Assembly: GCA_041642635.1 (NCBI GenBank) | Contig: JBEPWB010000036.1 | Location: forward strand, 1-11,449 | DNA: 11,449 nt | Origin: JAAZVM01 sp041642635 | GTDB lineage: Bacteria; Patescibacteriota; Gracilibacteria; BD1-5; UBA6164 | Direction: 5' to 3' | Shown: piece after piece, positions 1 to 7,894 of the stretch | Position numbering within the stretch: position 1 is the first letter of the stretch | Layout: every line of letters begins with the position of its first letter | Notes under the pieces: model-generated | What the model was told of the DNA's origin: nothing | The model's database searches: none | What the model saw: the letters and a program-made list of their open reading frames with translations, nothing else | Program-made: the position numbers and the translations under genes

Positions 1-876
1 CAAAAATAACGAAACAAAAGTATAAAAAAATATACGTCTTTTTGTAAATCAAAAAATATTTAACAATCAAAAATTTGATTTATTTTTCTTGAAAAAACTT
101 TCTAATGATAAAATAACAATAAAAAAAGTTAATAAAAATATTACAAGATTAAAAAAATTAATAAACAAATAAAATCTATCTGTAATTTCTCCAATTGTGT
201 CTTGTCTGTCAGTTAAGAGTGTTGTTTCATAATCATTTTCTTCTGATAATTGCTTTATTTGGTTTGCAACATTTTGATCAAAATCTCCAGTAAAATTAAG
301 ATAATGTTTGTATGTAATTCTAGAATTACTAGAATTCAAACTAGTATCAAAATCTTCTAGTGGCAGAAAAATCTTTGCATTATTTGCATAAATAGTGATT
401 TCATTAAGTGGCGCTTCTGTAATAACTCATTTCACCAAAAAATCTCTATCAAAAATCTCTATAGAATCTCAAAAGATATCATAAGTATCTCTATCAACCA
501 AAATTTCTCAAGAATTATTTACTTCTTCAAAATCTAGATTTCAATAAAATGGATAGTCTGGTGAAAAATAAACCATTTCGTACAAATAAGGACTATCCTG
601 ACTATCAAAAATTGTAGTATCTATCTCAATAGTTTTTGCAGTTTCCAGATTTTGAGTATATTCCTGCAAATAATCAAGTTCAAAATCACTATCATTCCTA
701 ATAACAATATCTGCTCATAAAATTGGCTTTGTTTCTTCCTGTAAATAATTTTGTACTCACGTGACTACATTGAGTCACAAAGTATAAGAAAATAAACTCA
801 AAAGAACTGAAAAAAATATAAAGAAAAAATATGCGTATTGTTTTAGGAAAAGTATTTTTAAAAATTTTAAAAACAT
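1..876 (-). CDS. FtsX/YbbP-type ABC transporter permease, 3' end outside window
   Basis: This is the membrane subunit of a MacB/LolE/YbbP-type ABC transporter. Read with TGA as Gly, 292 residues are visible and the frame stays open to the left edge, so the C-terminus is missing. A hydrophobic segment at about residues 8-33 is TM1. A roughly 200-residue extracytoplasmic domain follows; it begins with a YbbP/MacB-like LGADIVI stretch, whose Gly is a TGA. TM2 lies at about residues 236-259. A charged stretch, then FGLLNIFGFTKRR, matches the FtsX-domain helix usually written EIGxLRALGAxRRxI. The ATG lies 1 nt past the stop of the ATPase gene, so the two are translationally coupled. No Shine-Dalgarno sequence is visible. 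The neighbouring tesA-like hydrolase and LolD-like ATPase point to a YbbP-like permease that moves or releases hydrophobic substrate from the membrane. The family is seen in the sequence; the substrate is inferred. Confidence 0.88.
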
Positions 877-877
877 T

Positions 878-1537
878 TTAGTTTTTTATTAAGGATAAAT
901 TACTTGTTTTGTATGAATAATCAGAAATTTTTGCAACGTCATCGTCATGTGTAATCATTATGATTGTATTTTTTGTTTTTTTATGTAAATCTATAATCAA
1001 ATCTGTAATTATAGATTTATTTTTTGGATCTAAAGCTCAAGTCGGTTCATCAGCTAAAAGCAATTTTGTTTTTCAAACAAAAGCTCTAGCAATGGCTACT
1101 CTTTGCCTTTCTCATCAACTTAGATTAAAAACATATTTATCAGCATATTTTTCTAATCCTACTATTTTTAATATTTCTAAAGTTGAAAAATTTCTCTCTA
1201 AATTATTCATTTCAACAACCAAATCTATATTTTCTCTAAGAGTTAGATTTTCTATTAGTTTAAAATTTTGAAAAATATAAGAAATATTTTTTCATCTAAA
1301 ATTAGTCATCTCAGATTCACTAAATTTCGAAATATCGTTTCAAAAAATATCTATGTCTCAAGAATATTCTCTATCAATTCAACCAAGGATATTTATAAAA
1401 GTAGATTTTCAGCTTCAACTAGGTCAAATTATAGAAACAAAATCTCAATTATTTATTTCAATATTTACGTCCCTAAAAATTTCTACTTCGCTATTTGATT
1501 CTAAAAAAGTTTTATTTAAATTTTTTATTTTTATCAT
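878..1537 (-). CDS. ABC transporter ATPase, LolD/MacB/YbbA type
   Basis: This 219-residue ATP-binding protein is of usual length for LolD/YbbA and should drive the adjacent FtsX-type permease. All motifs appear when TGA is read as Gly: Walker A GPSGSGKST at residues 38-46 (all three Gly are TGA), the Q-loop in YIFQN at Q90, signature LSGGERQRVAIARA from residue 139 (both Gly are TGA), Walker B LLLADEPTGALDP at about 159-171, and H-loop ITHD with H197. The LADEPTGALD form is typical of the MacB/LolD family. The ATG is 2 nt beyond the stop of the upstream hydrolase gene, and the stop is 1 nt before the permease start, so the three genes form one operon. No ribosome binding site stands out. Assignment to YbbA rather than LolD or MacB rests on the neighbours, not on the ATPase itself. 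Confidence 0.95.
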
Positions 1538-1539
1538 AA

Positions 1540-2196
1540 TTATTTTAATAAATTATTATTTTCTAAAAATTCGTACAAATTATCAACAATTATTTCATAT
1601 CATTCCCTATTCGGGTGAATTCTGTCAGGTAAGTTAAGTCCTGCAACTCAAGCTACATCTTCCAAAAATCATGAATGAAAAAATACATCTGGATTTTCTT
1701 CTGCAATCTCAGGATAAAGATTAGAAAAATCTTCTACATATCTATTTCATAGATTTGCTGGAATTTGCATTCATCATAAAACAATTTGTACATCATCATC
1801 AAAAACATCAATTATATAATTAATATTTTCTCTCAAATCAGCCAAACTCATTCATCTAAGTCAATCATTTCATCAAATAACCAAAATGACAATATCAGGT
1901 TCTTGTTCCAAATAAAGATTAACTCTATCTCTAAGTCAAGTTGAAGTATCTCAACTAACTCAAGCATTTATTACTTCATAGTTGTAACCATTTTGTTCTA
2001 ATTTTTCTTGTAATTGAGATGGATAATTTTCCTCTCTATCTACTCAATATCAAGCAGTTAAACTATCTCAAAGAGCCAGAATTGTTCAGGTATTTATTTC
2101 CATATTATCAGCACTGTTATTATTAAGCTCATTATTTTGTTCCATTCAACATGAAACCAAAAATAATAAACTCATAAAAATAATTAGTTTTTTCAT
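1540..2196 (-). CDS. tesA: TesA-like SGNH/GDSL hydrolase, predicted lipoprotein
   Basis: This 218-residue lipase/esterase belongs to the TesA (acyl-CoA thioesterase I / arylesterase) branch of SGNH hydrolases. It starts with a lipoprotein signal peptide: positively charged MKK, a hydrophobic core, and lipobox LVSC with Cys16 followed by Gly. Block I is ALGDSLTAGYG with nucleophile Ser45. Block II is NAGVSGDTS with oxyanion Gly82. Block III is GGND with Asn110. Block V is LPDRIHPN with Asp191 and His194, very close to the DGIHPN of E. coli TesA. Most of these glycines are TGA. The cell would carry the enzyme anchored on the outer face of its membrane, whereas E. coli TesA is a soluble periplasmic protein. 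It is first in an operon with an ABC ATPase and an FtsX-type permease, matching the known link between TesA and YbbAP. The natural substrate (lysolipid, acyl ester, acyl-CoA) cannot be read from sequence. Confidence 0.9.
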
Positions 2197-2200
2197 AATT

Positions 2201-2230
2201 TTGTATATATTTATTTTAGTAAATTATATT
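2201..2230 (+). promoter_or_regulatory. Possible divergent promoter of the O-antigen-ligase-like gene
   Basis: TTGTAT at 2201-2206 and TATATT at 2225-2230, 18 nt apart, would place the transcript start about 40 nt before the ATG at 2279. The region is almost pure A/T, so chance matches are common. Support is the position and the divergent arrangement. Confidence 0.3.
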
Positions 2231-2234
2231 TTTT

Positions 2235-2265
2235 ATTATAAGAAATATTCTCATTTTAGAAACAA
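2235..2265 (-). promoter_or_regulatory. Promoter of the tesA-ATPase-permease operon
   Basis: On the minus strand there is a perfect TATAAT (2240-2235) with TTGTTT 19 nt upstream (2265-2260). The expected start of transcription, near 2228, gives a leader of about 30 nt with no Shine-Dalgarno sequence. The -10 is convincing; the -35 spacing is long. Confidence 0.5.
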
Positions 2266-2278
2266 TTTTTTAAAAAAA

Positions 2279-3919
2279 ATGTCAAAATTCTTACTTAAAA
2301 CATACATTATAATATTTTTCTTGAGTATAACAATATTACACTCGAGATTTTTTGAGTATTTTTGAATTGATTTATGACTTTGAGTTAACTGAAATTTTGA
2401 GTTTACAAAAAGTATGATTATTAATATTTTTGTTTGAATTTTGTGATTATTTTATTTTGTAGTTAATTTTAGAAAAAAAATAATTATACCAAAAATACTA
2501 TTTTTTATTTTAATTTTGTTCTTTTTTTCAATAATTAGTACAAGTTTTTTTTACACAAATATTCTTTGAAATAATATAAAATGACAATGAATTTTATTTT
2601 TATTGAATCTATTAATATTTTTTGTTATTCTTGTAAATCAAACAAAAAAAGATAGAAAAAAAATATTTGATTATATTTTATTACTTTCAATAATTCCATT
2701 ATTTTTTGCTATAAAAGAATATTTTTTACCTAGTTTTGATTATGGTAATTTGCAAAATAGAGCGCTTTGAACTTTTTGACATCCTAATTTTTTGGCACTT
2801 TTTATTTTGGTTTTTATTCCAAGAATTATTGAGAAAATAAAAGAAAATAAATTATTTATAATTTATTTGATTACATTTATTTTTACACTTTTTTTAACAA
2901 AAAGCTTTTTTGGAATATTAATATTTTTTGGATTTATTCTTTATATAATTTACAAAAAAAGAAAATTTAAAAACAAAAAAATCATTTATTTTTTGATTTT
3001 TTTATGAATAATATTTTGATTATTTATTTTTTATAAATTTTGATTAACAACAAAACTTAATTCTTTTGTTTCAAGATTTTTTATTTGGGAAACAACTATC
3101 AAAATTATTTTTTCTGACTGGTTAAATATTATTTTTTGAGTTTGAAATGACACGCTTATTTATTTGTTTGAAAAATATAAAGTTAGCTATTTATATTTAT
3201 TTGAAAATATTTGATATTCAGCAGATAGACCTCATAATTTATTGTTATTAATTTTTTATAACTTTTGAATTTTAGGACTTTGATTTTTGATATATTTTTT
3301 TGTATTTTTGAAAAAAAATTTTGTTAAGAATAGTTATTTTTTATGAGTAATAATTTTTCTATTTTTTTGTATTTTTAACTTTGCGTCAGTTAGTACTTAT
3401 TTTTTACTTGTTTTACTTTTAGCAATAATTTTTATTAATAACAATTACAAAAAAAATTATTACATAGCAAAATTATTTTTTATTATTATAAGTTTTTTTA
3501 GTATTTTTATTAGCATAATTTATTTTTATGAAGAAAATAAATTATATAAAAATACTAATTACAAGTATCAAAATAAAATCATAAAAAAAATAATAAATGA
3601 AGACAAAGAAAAACAAATTCTTAATCAAGAATGAAATTTGACAAATAAGTGTGAAGAATTATTAATTTTTAATAATTCTGTAGAAAATTATTTTTATTGC
3701 TGAAATATTTTTTATTTTTCTAACAGAGAAAAATCTTTAGAATATTATAAATTATGACTAGAGAAAATTCCTGATATGTGGGACAAAAGCTCTCCTTACT
3801 ATGATAATATTCTTGTTAAAAATATTTTTGTTTATGATAGATTTATAAGCGAAAAATTCTCTAATATAAAACAGATTTTAAAAAGAAAAGAAATTAATGA
3901 TGATTATTTGCGCGACTAA
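2279..3919 (+). CDS. O-antigen ligase / polymerase family (Wzy_C-like) membrane protein with C-terminal soluble tail
   Basis: This 546-residue protein is very hydrophobic up to about residue 417, with roughly ten or more membrane segments, and carries more than 20 in-frame TGA (Gly) codons. Marks of the O-antigen ligase superfamily are present. GTFGHPNF (about 163-170) sits before a membrane helix. Arg266 in RFFIWETT is followed by GVG at 287-289. A conserved DRPHN at 316-320 precedes LLLLIFYNFGILGLG; this is the catalytic-loop R/H region of WaaL-type enzymes. Such enzymes join or polymerise lipid-linked glycans, or glycosylate pilins, on the outer face of the membrane. The last 129 residues are hydrophilic; about 469-499 resemble one TPR repeat (NYFYCGNIFYFSNREKSLEY, ending KIPD). 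It stands alone between promoters, with no sugar-biosynthesis genes nearby, so ligase, polymerase and protein glycosylation cannot be separated. Confidence 0.8.
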
Positions 3920-3936
3920 AAAAAATAAGATATAAT
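3908..3936 (+). promoter_or_regulatory. Promoter of the ridA-like gene
   Basis: TTGCGC (3908-3913) and a perfect TATAAT (3931-3936) are exactly 17 nt apart. The -35 lies inside the last codons of the preceding gene. Transcription would start near 3943, about 24 nt before the ATG. This is the best sigma-70-like promoter in the window. Confidence 0.65.
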
Positions 3937-3966
3937 TATCTCATATATTATTTAAAAAATAAAAAT

Positions 3967-4401
3967 ATGTGATTAATTTTTTCAAATAAAGATAAATCCT
4001 CTCCAAAACCTAGCAGAGAAGAAATAAAATCTCTTTTTTCTGTTTACAAATCTCCTGCAATTGTTTGACCATTTAGCAAAGCCTACAAAGCTTTATGATT
4101 TTTATTTTGTTCTGGACAAGTTGCATATGGAGATAATACAATGAGAATTATTGAATGATGAATAGAAGAAGAAACAAAACAAATTTGTAGAAATATTTGA
4201 AAATTATTAGAAGATAATTGAACAAGTGTAAAAAATGTAGTAAAAACTACAGTTTATCTAAAAAATATGAATGATTACGAAAAAATGAACGAAGTTTATA
4301 AAAACTATTTTGTTCTAAAACCAGCAAGAAGTGTTGTTGAGGTTTCTCAATTACAAAAAAATGCACTTATAGAAATAGAAGTAATTGCTCAAATAAAATA
4401 A
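3967..4401 (+). CDS. ridA: RidA (YjgF/YER057c/UK114) family protein
   Basis: This 144-residue member of the Rid family has as its best-known role the hydrolysis of reactive enamine/imine intermediates released by PLP enzymes to ketoacids and ammonia. The whole domain is visible: AIVGPFSKAYKALGFLFCSGQ, a central NIGKLLEDNGTSVKNVVKTT, then YLKNMNDYEKMNEVYKNYF, PARSVVEVSQL, and LIEIEVIAQIK at the end. Arg121 in PARS and Glu136 match Arg105 and Glu120 of the active RidA subfamily, so it may be catalytic. The start is ATG followed directly by TGA (Gly). About 15-20 extra residues (charged, Ser/Pro/Lys-rich) precede the usual start of the domain; no better internal Met exists. It has its own promoter and a hairpin terminator, so it is monocistronic. 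Confidence 0.93.
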
Positions 4402-4430
4402 ATCAGTTTTTACTGATTTATTTTATTGTA
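4399..4430 (+). terminator. Intrinsic terminator after ridA
   Basis: A 9-bp stem TAAATCAGT / ACTGATTTA (4399-4407 and 4412-4420) with a TTTT loop is followed by TTTT. The stem begins in the TAA stop codon of the ridA-like gene. Confidence 0.8.
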
Positions 4431-4452
4431 TATTAGATAAATGTATTATAAT
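4426..4452 (+). promoter_or_regulatory. Possible promoter of the 448-residue gene
   Basis: A perfect TATAAT (4447-4452) lies 31 nt before the ATG. The nearest -35-like hexamer, TTGTAT (4426-4431), is 15 nt away, which is short. It directly follows the ridA terminator, so a promoter is needed here. Confidence 0.4.
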
Positions 4453-4482
4453 AATTTTAGTATTATAAATTAAAAGCTGAAT

Positions 4483-5829
4483 ATGTTAGTAAATAGATAC
4501 AAATTAGACTCGAAAGAACTAGAAAAAGAGGTTAGAGATTTTGTAGATATGGAAAAAGATCAAGAATTAATTGACCTTTTATTTTTAGATTATAGCAGAG
4601 AAATCAATTGAGAAATAAAAAATAAACTAAATTTATATAATTTAAAATGACTCTCAAACGAAGAAATAGAAAAAATAGTAAATATATTATTGATAAATAA
4701 AACAAAAGAAATTGGTTTTGATGATGAATATTGATACAGAAATATAAACATTAATGATGAAGAATGAATTGTTTATTTAAATTATTTATTTTCTAGAGCT
4801 TTAGAGTTTTATAGTGAAAAATTAAAATGAAAAATACCAAAAAAATATCAGAATAAAAATAATTTTTTTGAAAACAAAGATGATGTAATTAATTTTTTAA
4901 AAAATACAACAAAATGAATAAAAAGTTCTCAATTCAGCTGTGAAATAGCAAAAATTTGTTATTGAATTAATGAAATTATTGATACACCTGAATTATTGGA
5001 ACTAGAAAAAAAGGCAAGTTATTTATTAAAAACAAAACTTTTTCGCGCGGCACAAATGGATAACCCCGAACAAGAAGATCTTAGTATTCCTTCAACTTGA
5101 AAATTAATTGTAAATAATAAAATAATTAATTTTAAAATGAGAATGAGATGAAAAGATGAAGATTCTTGAATCATAAAAATACTTAGATGAGGAAAAGAAT
5201 ATTTGACTGGAAAATCAATTAATGATGGAATTTGAATAGAGTTTGAGGTTGAAAATGAAGAAGATGCTATTTTGTTATTGTGATATTTTTACGAAACATT
5301 TTTTCACAAAATCGATGATGATTGAGAAATAGCAAATACAGTAAAAAGTTTTAAAGATAAGTGAGTAGCTCAAAATATTTCGGTAGATAACTTAGAAAAA
5401 AATTGATCTATAAATCAAAATTTTGCAGAGATGTTAAAAACATCAAATTTCAAAGCAAAAAATTCTCAAAACGAAGATTACAAAGATGTGAAATTTATAT
5501 GATCTCTGGATTTACCAAAAAATATTAATGATGAAAGATCTCAAAAAACTCCTCATAGTGTAGAGTTAAGAGCAATTATTGTCTGAAATAAAAATGAAGA
5601 ATGACTTTCGGATCATAGAATTTTAGATACATTAAAAATAATTCTTGTTCGTACAAAATTAAAATGATATGTTACATCTTGATATATTAAATACTTGGTA
5701 AATGAGTTATTAGAAGAAAATAATGACTTACATAATAAATTTAAAAAGGAAGAAATATATAATTATTATATGTCAAAACTAATAAAAGTAGAAAGAAAAT
5801 GAAAAATAGATATTTTCACTGAAAAATAA
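4483..5829 (+). CDS. Hypothetical protein, 448 residues, with faint RelA/SpoT-like features
   Basis: I do not recognise this family. The protein is soluble: no signal peptide or membrane helix. It is charged and rich in Lys, Glu and Asn, and is mostly helical in residues 1-200. The central and C-terminal parts contain, in order, FKMRMRGKDEDSGIIKILR (217-235), DGIGIEFEVENEEDAILLL (from 248), YKDVKFIG, SVELRAIIVGNKNEEGLSDH (359-378, with E361 and H378) and a basic helical end. This order is reminiscent of the RelA/SpoT nucleotidyltransferase fold (basic strand, KSxxSIxxKL-like helix, DxxGIR, VExQI, H), but key residues differ: Glu253 replaces the Arg of GIR and Arg replaces Gln in VEIQI. A degenerate or divergent member is possible; this is inference only. 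It has its own promoter candidate and a weak hairpin behind it. The reading frame is intact, with TGA as Gly throughout. Confidence 0.85.
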
Positions 5830-5850
5830 AAAAGTAATACTTTTATTATA
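5829..5850 (+). terminator. Weak hairpin after the 448-residue gene
   Basis: AAAAG (5830-5834) pairs with CTTTT (5840-5844) around a TAATA loop, followed by an A/T-rich tail. The stem is short. It belongs to the same AAAAGTA / TACTTTT sequence type as the stronger hairpin at 6168-6193. Confidence 0.35.
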
Positions 5851-5932
5851 AAAAAAATAATATCTTTTGATTTTATATTAAAAAAGAATAAAAACAATTT
5901 TATGTATTTTAAAATCTATTAATTTTTTGAAT

Positions 5933-6169
5933 ATGTGAGCTCTTGAAAAAAATGAACAATATTACAGAGATGATATTGAAGAAACTAATAATATGCAAAT
6001 AGATTTGGTAATAGAATATTATACAAATAAAACTCATAATATTGCTTATATGCCTAATAATCAAGATTGTACTTTTTGGATAAATAATTTTTCTCAAAAA
6101 TTCAGAGAAATATGGGAATCATGAATTCATAACAAAGAAACAATAAAAAGAAAATTATACGAAAATTAA
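5933..6169 (+). CDS. Small hypothetical protein, 78 residues
   Basis: No family is recognised. The frame opens ATG-TGA (Met-Gly) and ends in TAA. It contains one further TGA (Gly, in WESGIHN), so the standard code would give no gene here. The protein is acidic at its N-terminus (ALEKNEQYYRDDIEETNN), has a central YMPNNQDCTFWINNFSQKF and ends with a basic helix ending RKLYEN. There is no signal peptide or membrane segment. The ATG at 5901 is not usable because TAA follows in frame. It stands alone, with about 100 nt before it and a strong terminator directly behind it. Codon use (AAA, AGA, TTA, AAT) matches the neighbours, which is the main support that it is real. Confidence 0.6.
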
Positions 6170-6199
6170 AAGTAATAAAAAGTTATTACTTTTTTTCTT
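6168..6199 (+). terminator. Strong intrinsic terminator
   Basis: An 11-bp perfect stem AAAAGTAATAA / TTATTACTTTT (6168-6178 and 6183-6193) with an AAAG loop runs into a T tract. It ends the transcript of the 78-residue gene and isolates the RNA element that follows. Confidence 0.85.
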
Positions 6200-6225
6200 T
6201 ACAAATCGTAAAAAATAGTTAAATT
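6198..6225 (+). promoter_or_regulatory. Possible promoter of the riboswitch-like leader
   Basis: TTTACA (6198-6203) and TAAATT (6220-6225) are 16 nt apart and would start transcription near 6232, just before the first paired bases of the RNA element. The alternative TATATG at 6227-6232 would start inside the first helix. Both are weak matches. Confidence 0.25.
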
Positions 6226-6231
6226 TTATAT

Positions 6232-6446
6232 GTAACAAAAGCATTAGAGTGGATATCAACCACGAGCTGGAAAAAGAAAAGATTTAATAAAAATCCTAGT
6301 AGAATTTCCCGAGAACGAAAAATCTCGTAAAAAATATAAAATCAAGAACTAGCTTTAGGTGGTAACTTCCTTTATCTAAAAGGACCGAAAGCATAAAAAA
6401 TATCTTTTTTATAAGAAAAAGATTAAATTTTTTATGCTTTTTTTAT
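6232..6446 (+). promoter_or_regulatory. Riboswitch-like leader RNA with competing helices; class unknown
   Basis: This gene-free 215-nt stretch has the architecture of a transcriptional riboswitch. AAAGC (6238-6242) plus TAG (6245-6247) can pair with CTAGCTTT (6349-6356), closing a multi-branched domain. That domain contains hairpins GTGG/CCAC (6249-6252 and 6260-6263) and CGAGA/TCTCG (6310-6314 and 6323-6327). Alternatively GCTTT and GG (6352-6359) pair with CC and AAAGC (6385-6392), stacked near TCCTTT/AAAGGA (6368-6373 and 6379-6384), leaving TGGTAACT bulged. That second form uses the same AAAGC that opens the terminator at 6388-6440, so it would act as antiterminator. The pairings are directly visible; switching is inferred. 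I cannot match it to a known riboswitch class. The T-box-like bulge is discussed in the findings. It precedes the four-gene cluster 6466-8137. Confidence 0.6.
6388..6446 (+). terminator. Very strong intrinsic terminator inside the leader
   Basis: A 14-bp perfect outer stem AAAGCATAAAAAAT / ATTTTTTATGCTTT (6388-6401 and 6427-6440) encloses an 8-bp inner stem ATCTTTTT / AAAAAGAT (6402-6409 and 6416-6423). A T run to 6444 follows. It lies 20 nt before the ATG at 6466, so it must be bypassed or regulated for that gene to be expressed from upstream. Confidence 0.9.
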
Positions 6447-6465
6447 TTTGAATAAAACAAAAAAT

Positions 6466-6699
6466 ATGAAAAAAACAGAGTTATACAATAATTTTTTATC
6501 AAAGTTAGAAACTAGCTTATTAGAAAACAATAAAGAAAATATTGATTTTATTTTGGAAGCTATATACACAATGGGATTACCCGATCAAGATATAGAAAAG
6601 ATTGATGATATTTTACAAGAAGCTACTCTTTATTTGGAGCTTTGAGATGAAGAATATAGAGTAGAAGCACTGGAATTAATTATTAATTTTAAAAATTAA
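6466..6699 (+). CDS. Small helical hypothetical protein, 77 residues
   Basis: No family is recognised. The protein is predicted to be largely alpha-helical and acidic: MKKTELYNNFLSKLETSLLE, then NIDFILEAIYTMGLPDQDIE, ending ALELIINFKN. There is no signal peptide or membrane segment. One TGA (Gly, in LELGDEEYR) lies near the C-terminus, so standard-code reading would cut off the last 18 residues. I chose the ATG at 6466 over a TTG at 6448 because the TTG lies only 8 nt beyond the terminator stem and TTG starts are not otherwise needed here. It is first in a cluster whose next gene starts 3 nt after its stop, directly behind the riboswitch-like leader, so it should be the first product controlled by it. 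Confidence 0.75.
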
Positions 6700-6702
6700 A
6701 AT

Positions 6703-7320
6703 ATGAAAAAATATATTATTTTTGATATGGATTGAACTCTTATAAAAAGTAAAAATGATAGCATTAAAATAATTGTTGAACATTTGACAAATATTTACAA
6801 CTGCGAAAAAGACAAAGTAAAATATATAATGACAACAACTCAATGAATGCCTTTGATTGAACAATTAAAAACAATTTTTGATAACGATGTAAAAGTTAAT
6901 TACGAAAAAATTAGAGATGAAATTTATGATCTTATATTAGAAAATGACGCTACATTTTTTGAATGAGTTATTGACAAAATAAAAGAATTAAAAAAAGACT
7001 ACAGTCTATTTTTATCGACCGGTAACTCTACGGAAGCTGCAGTAAAATATTTAAAACAATGATGAATTTATGAAGATTTTGAACTAGTTTATTGAAGTGA
7101 AAAAATTCCAAAATGAAATGAACATATTCAAATATTTAAGGAATATACTCAGGATGAAAATTTTTACAAAAAAGCAACTTATGTATGAGATTGAGATTCT
7201 GATAGATTTTTTGCAGAGCAAGCTTGAATAGATTTTATACATATTTGAGATGAAGAAATAGATAAATACGAAATTTCATCAGTAAAAAATATTGATAAAA
7301 TTTTAAAAATTCTTAACTAA
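6703..7320 (+). CDS. HAD-superfamily phosphatase (phosphoglycolate-phosphatase-like)
   Basis: This 205-residue haloacid-dehalogenase-type hydrolase would remove phosphate from a small phosphorylated metabolite through an aspartyl-phosphate. Motif I is FDMDGTL with nucleophile Asp8 and acid/base Asp10 (Gly is TGA). A helical cap occupies about residues 18-85. Motif II is LSTGN with Thr106. Motif III is a Lys in KIPKG (134 or 137). Motif IV is YVGDGDSDRFFAEQAG, with Asp163 and Asp167 for Mg2+. Cap position and length fit subclass I enzymes such as Gph, PgmB or pyrimidine 5'-nucleotidases; the substrate cannot be chosen from sequence. The ATG is 3 nt after the preceding stop and the next gene begins 5 nt after its stop, so it is cotranscribed with the CYTH-domain protein, another phosphate-ester/anhydride hydrolase. 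Confidence 0.9.
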
Positions 7321-7325
7321 AAAAA

Positions 7326-7892
7326 ATGATTACAGAAATAGAAAAAAAGTATTCTTTTAATAAAAATGATTACGAACAAATAGTTAAAAATTGTAAATAT
7401 GAATCTACCCAAGAAATAAAAGATTATTATTTAGATAATAGTGATTATATTCTATTCAAAAATAACTATTTTTTGAGACTTAGAGACTGAATTTATGAGC
7501 TTAAAATTTCTTCACTGGACAAAAATACTTGAATAGTTATTTCAAAAGAAATAATTTGAGATGATGAAATAGATGAAATTTTACAAAACAATTTTTGAAT
7601 AACAATTGACGAAACAATTTGAGTAATTTTCGTAGAAACAACTAGAGAAAAATATTCATATACTATTGATTGAGAAAAAATAAATATTGATATAGATAGT
7701 TTTCAGTACTGAAAAAGATACGAGCTAGAAATTATTTCAAGCTCTAAAACTGAAAATGAAGTAAATCAAATAATTGAAAAATTTAGAAAAGAATTATGAT
7801 TATTTAGTACTTATGACCAAAGTGCTTGAAAAGTTATGGTTTGTGCTAGAAATCAAAATCTTGAGATTTATGAAATAATGAATAATTATTAA
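7326..7892 (+). CDS. CYTH-domain triphosphate tunnel enzyme (ThTPase-like)
   Basis: This 188-residue protein carries the defining CYTH signature ExExK at its extreme N-terminus (Glu4, Glu6, Lys8 in TEIEKKYSF). Further tunnel residues follow: YYLDNSDYILFKNN, then FLRLRDGIYELKIS with Arg51, Arg53 and Lys60, an acidic IDIDSFQYGKRYELEII, and a closing helix. The alternation of strands bearing Arg/Lys and Glu on one face is what builds the triphosphate tunnel. Known members hydrolyse thiamine triphosphate or inorganic tripolyphosphate, or make cAMP (class IV cyclase). The LRxRxGxxELK pattern looks closest to ThTPase-type enzymes, but this is by eye. It sits between a HAD phosphatase (5 nt before) and a coiled-coil protein (2 nt after), all in one cluster behind the riboswitch-like leader. 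Confidence 0.85.
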
Positions 7893-7894
7893 AA

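Noticed and set aside
960..1637. Plus-strand open frames across 960-1271, 1268-1498 and 1353-1637
   Set aside because: They lie opposite the ABC ATPase and hydrolase genes, whose full motifs are intact on the minus strand with TGA as Gly. The plus-strand translations are low-complexity Ser/Phe/Ile sequences.
2279..3919. Broken or degraded gene made of short fragments
   Set aside because: The apparent breaks are all TGA. With TGA as Gly the frame is intact for 546 residues, with conserved GHPNF, GVG and DRPHN motifs.
5909..6097. Minus-strand frame opposite the 78-residue gene
   Set aside because: It encodes only Ile/Phe/Ser-rich low-complexity sequence and has no supporting signals. The plus-strand frame has normal codon use, ends at a strong terminator and reads TGA as Gly.
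6448..6465. TTG start giving six extra residues to the 77-residue protein
   Set aside because: It lies almost on the terminator T run. The ATG at 6466 has the short A-rich leader seen at the other genes of the window.
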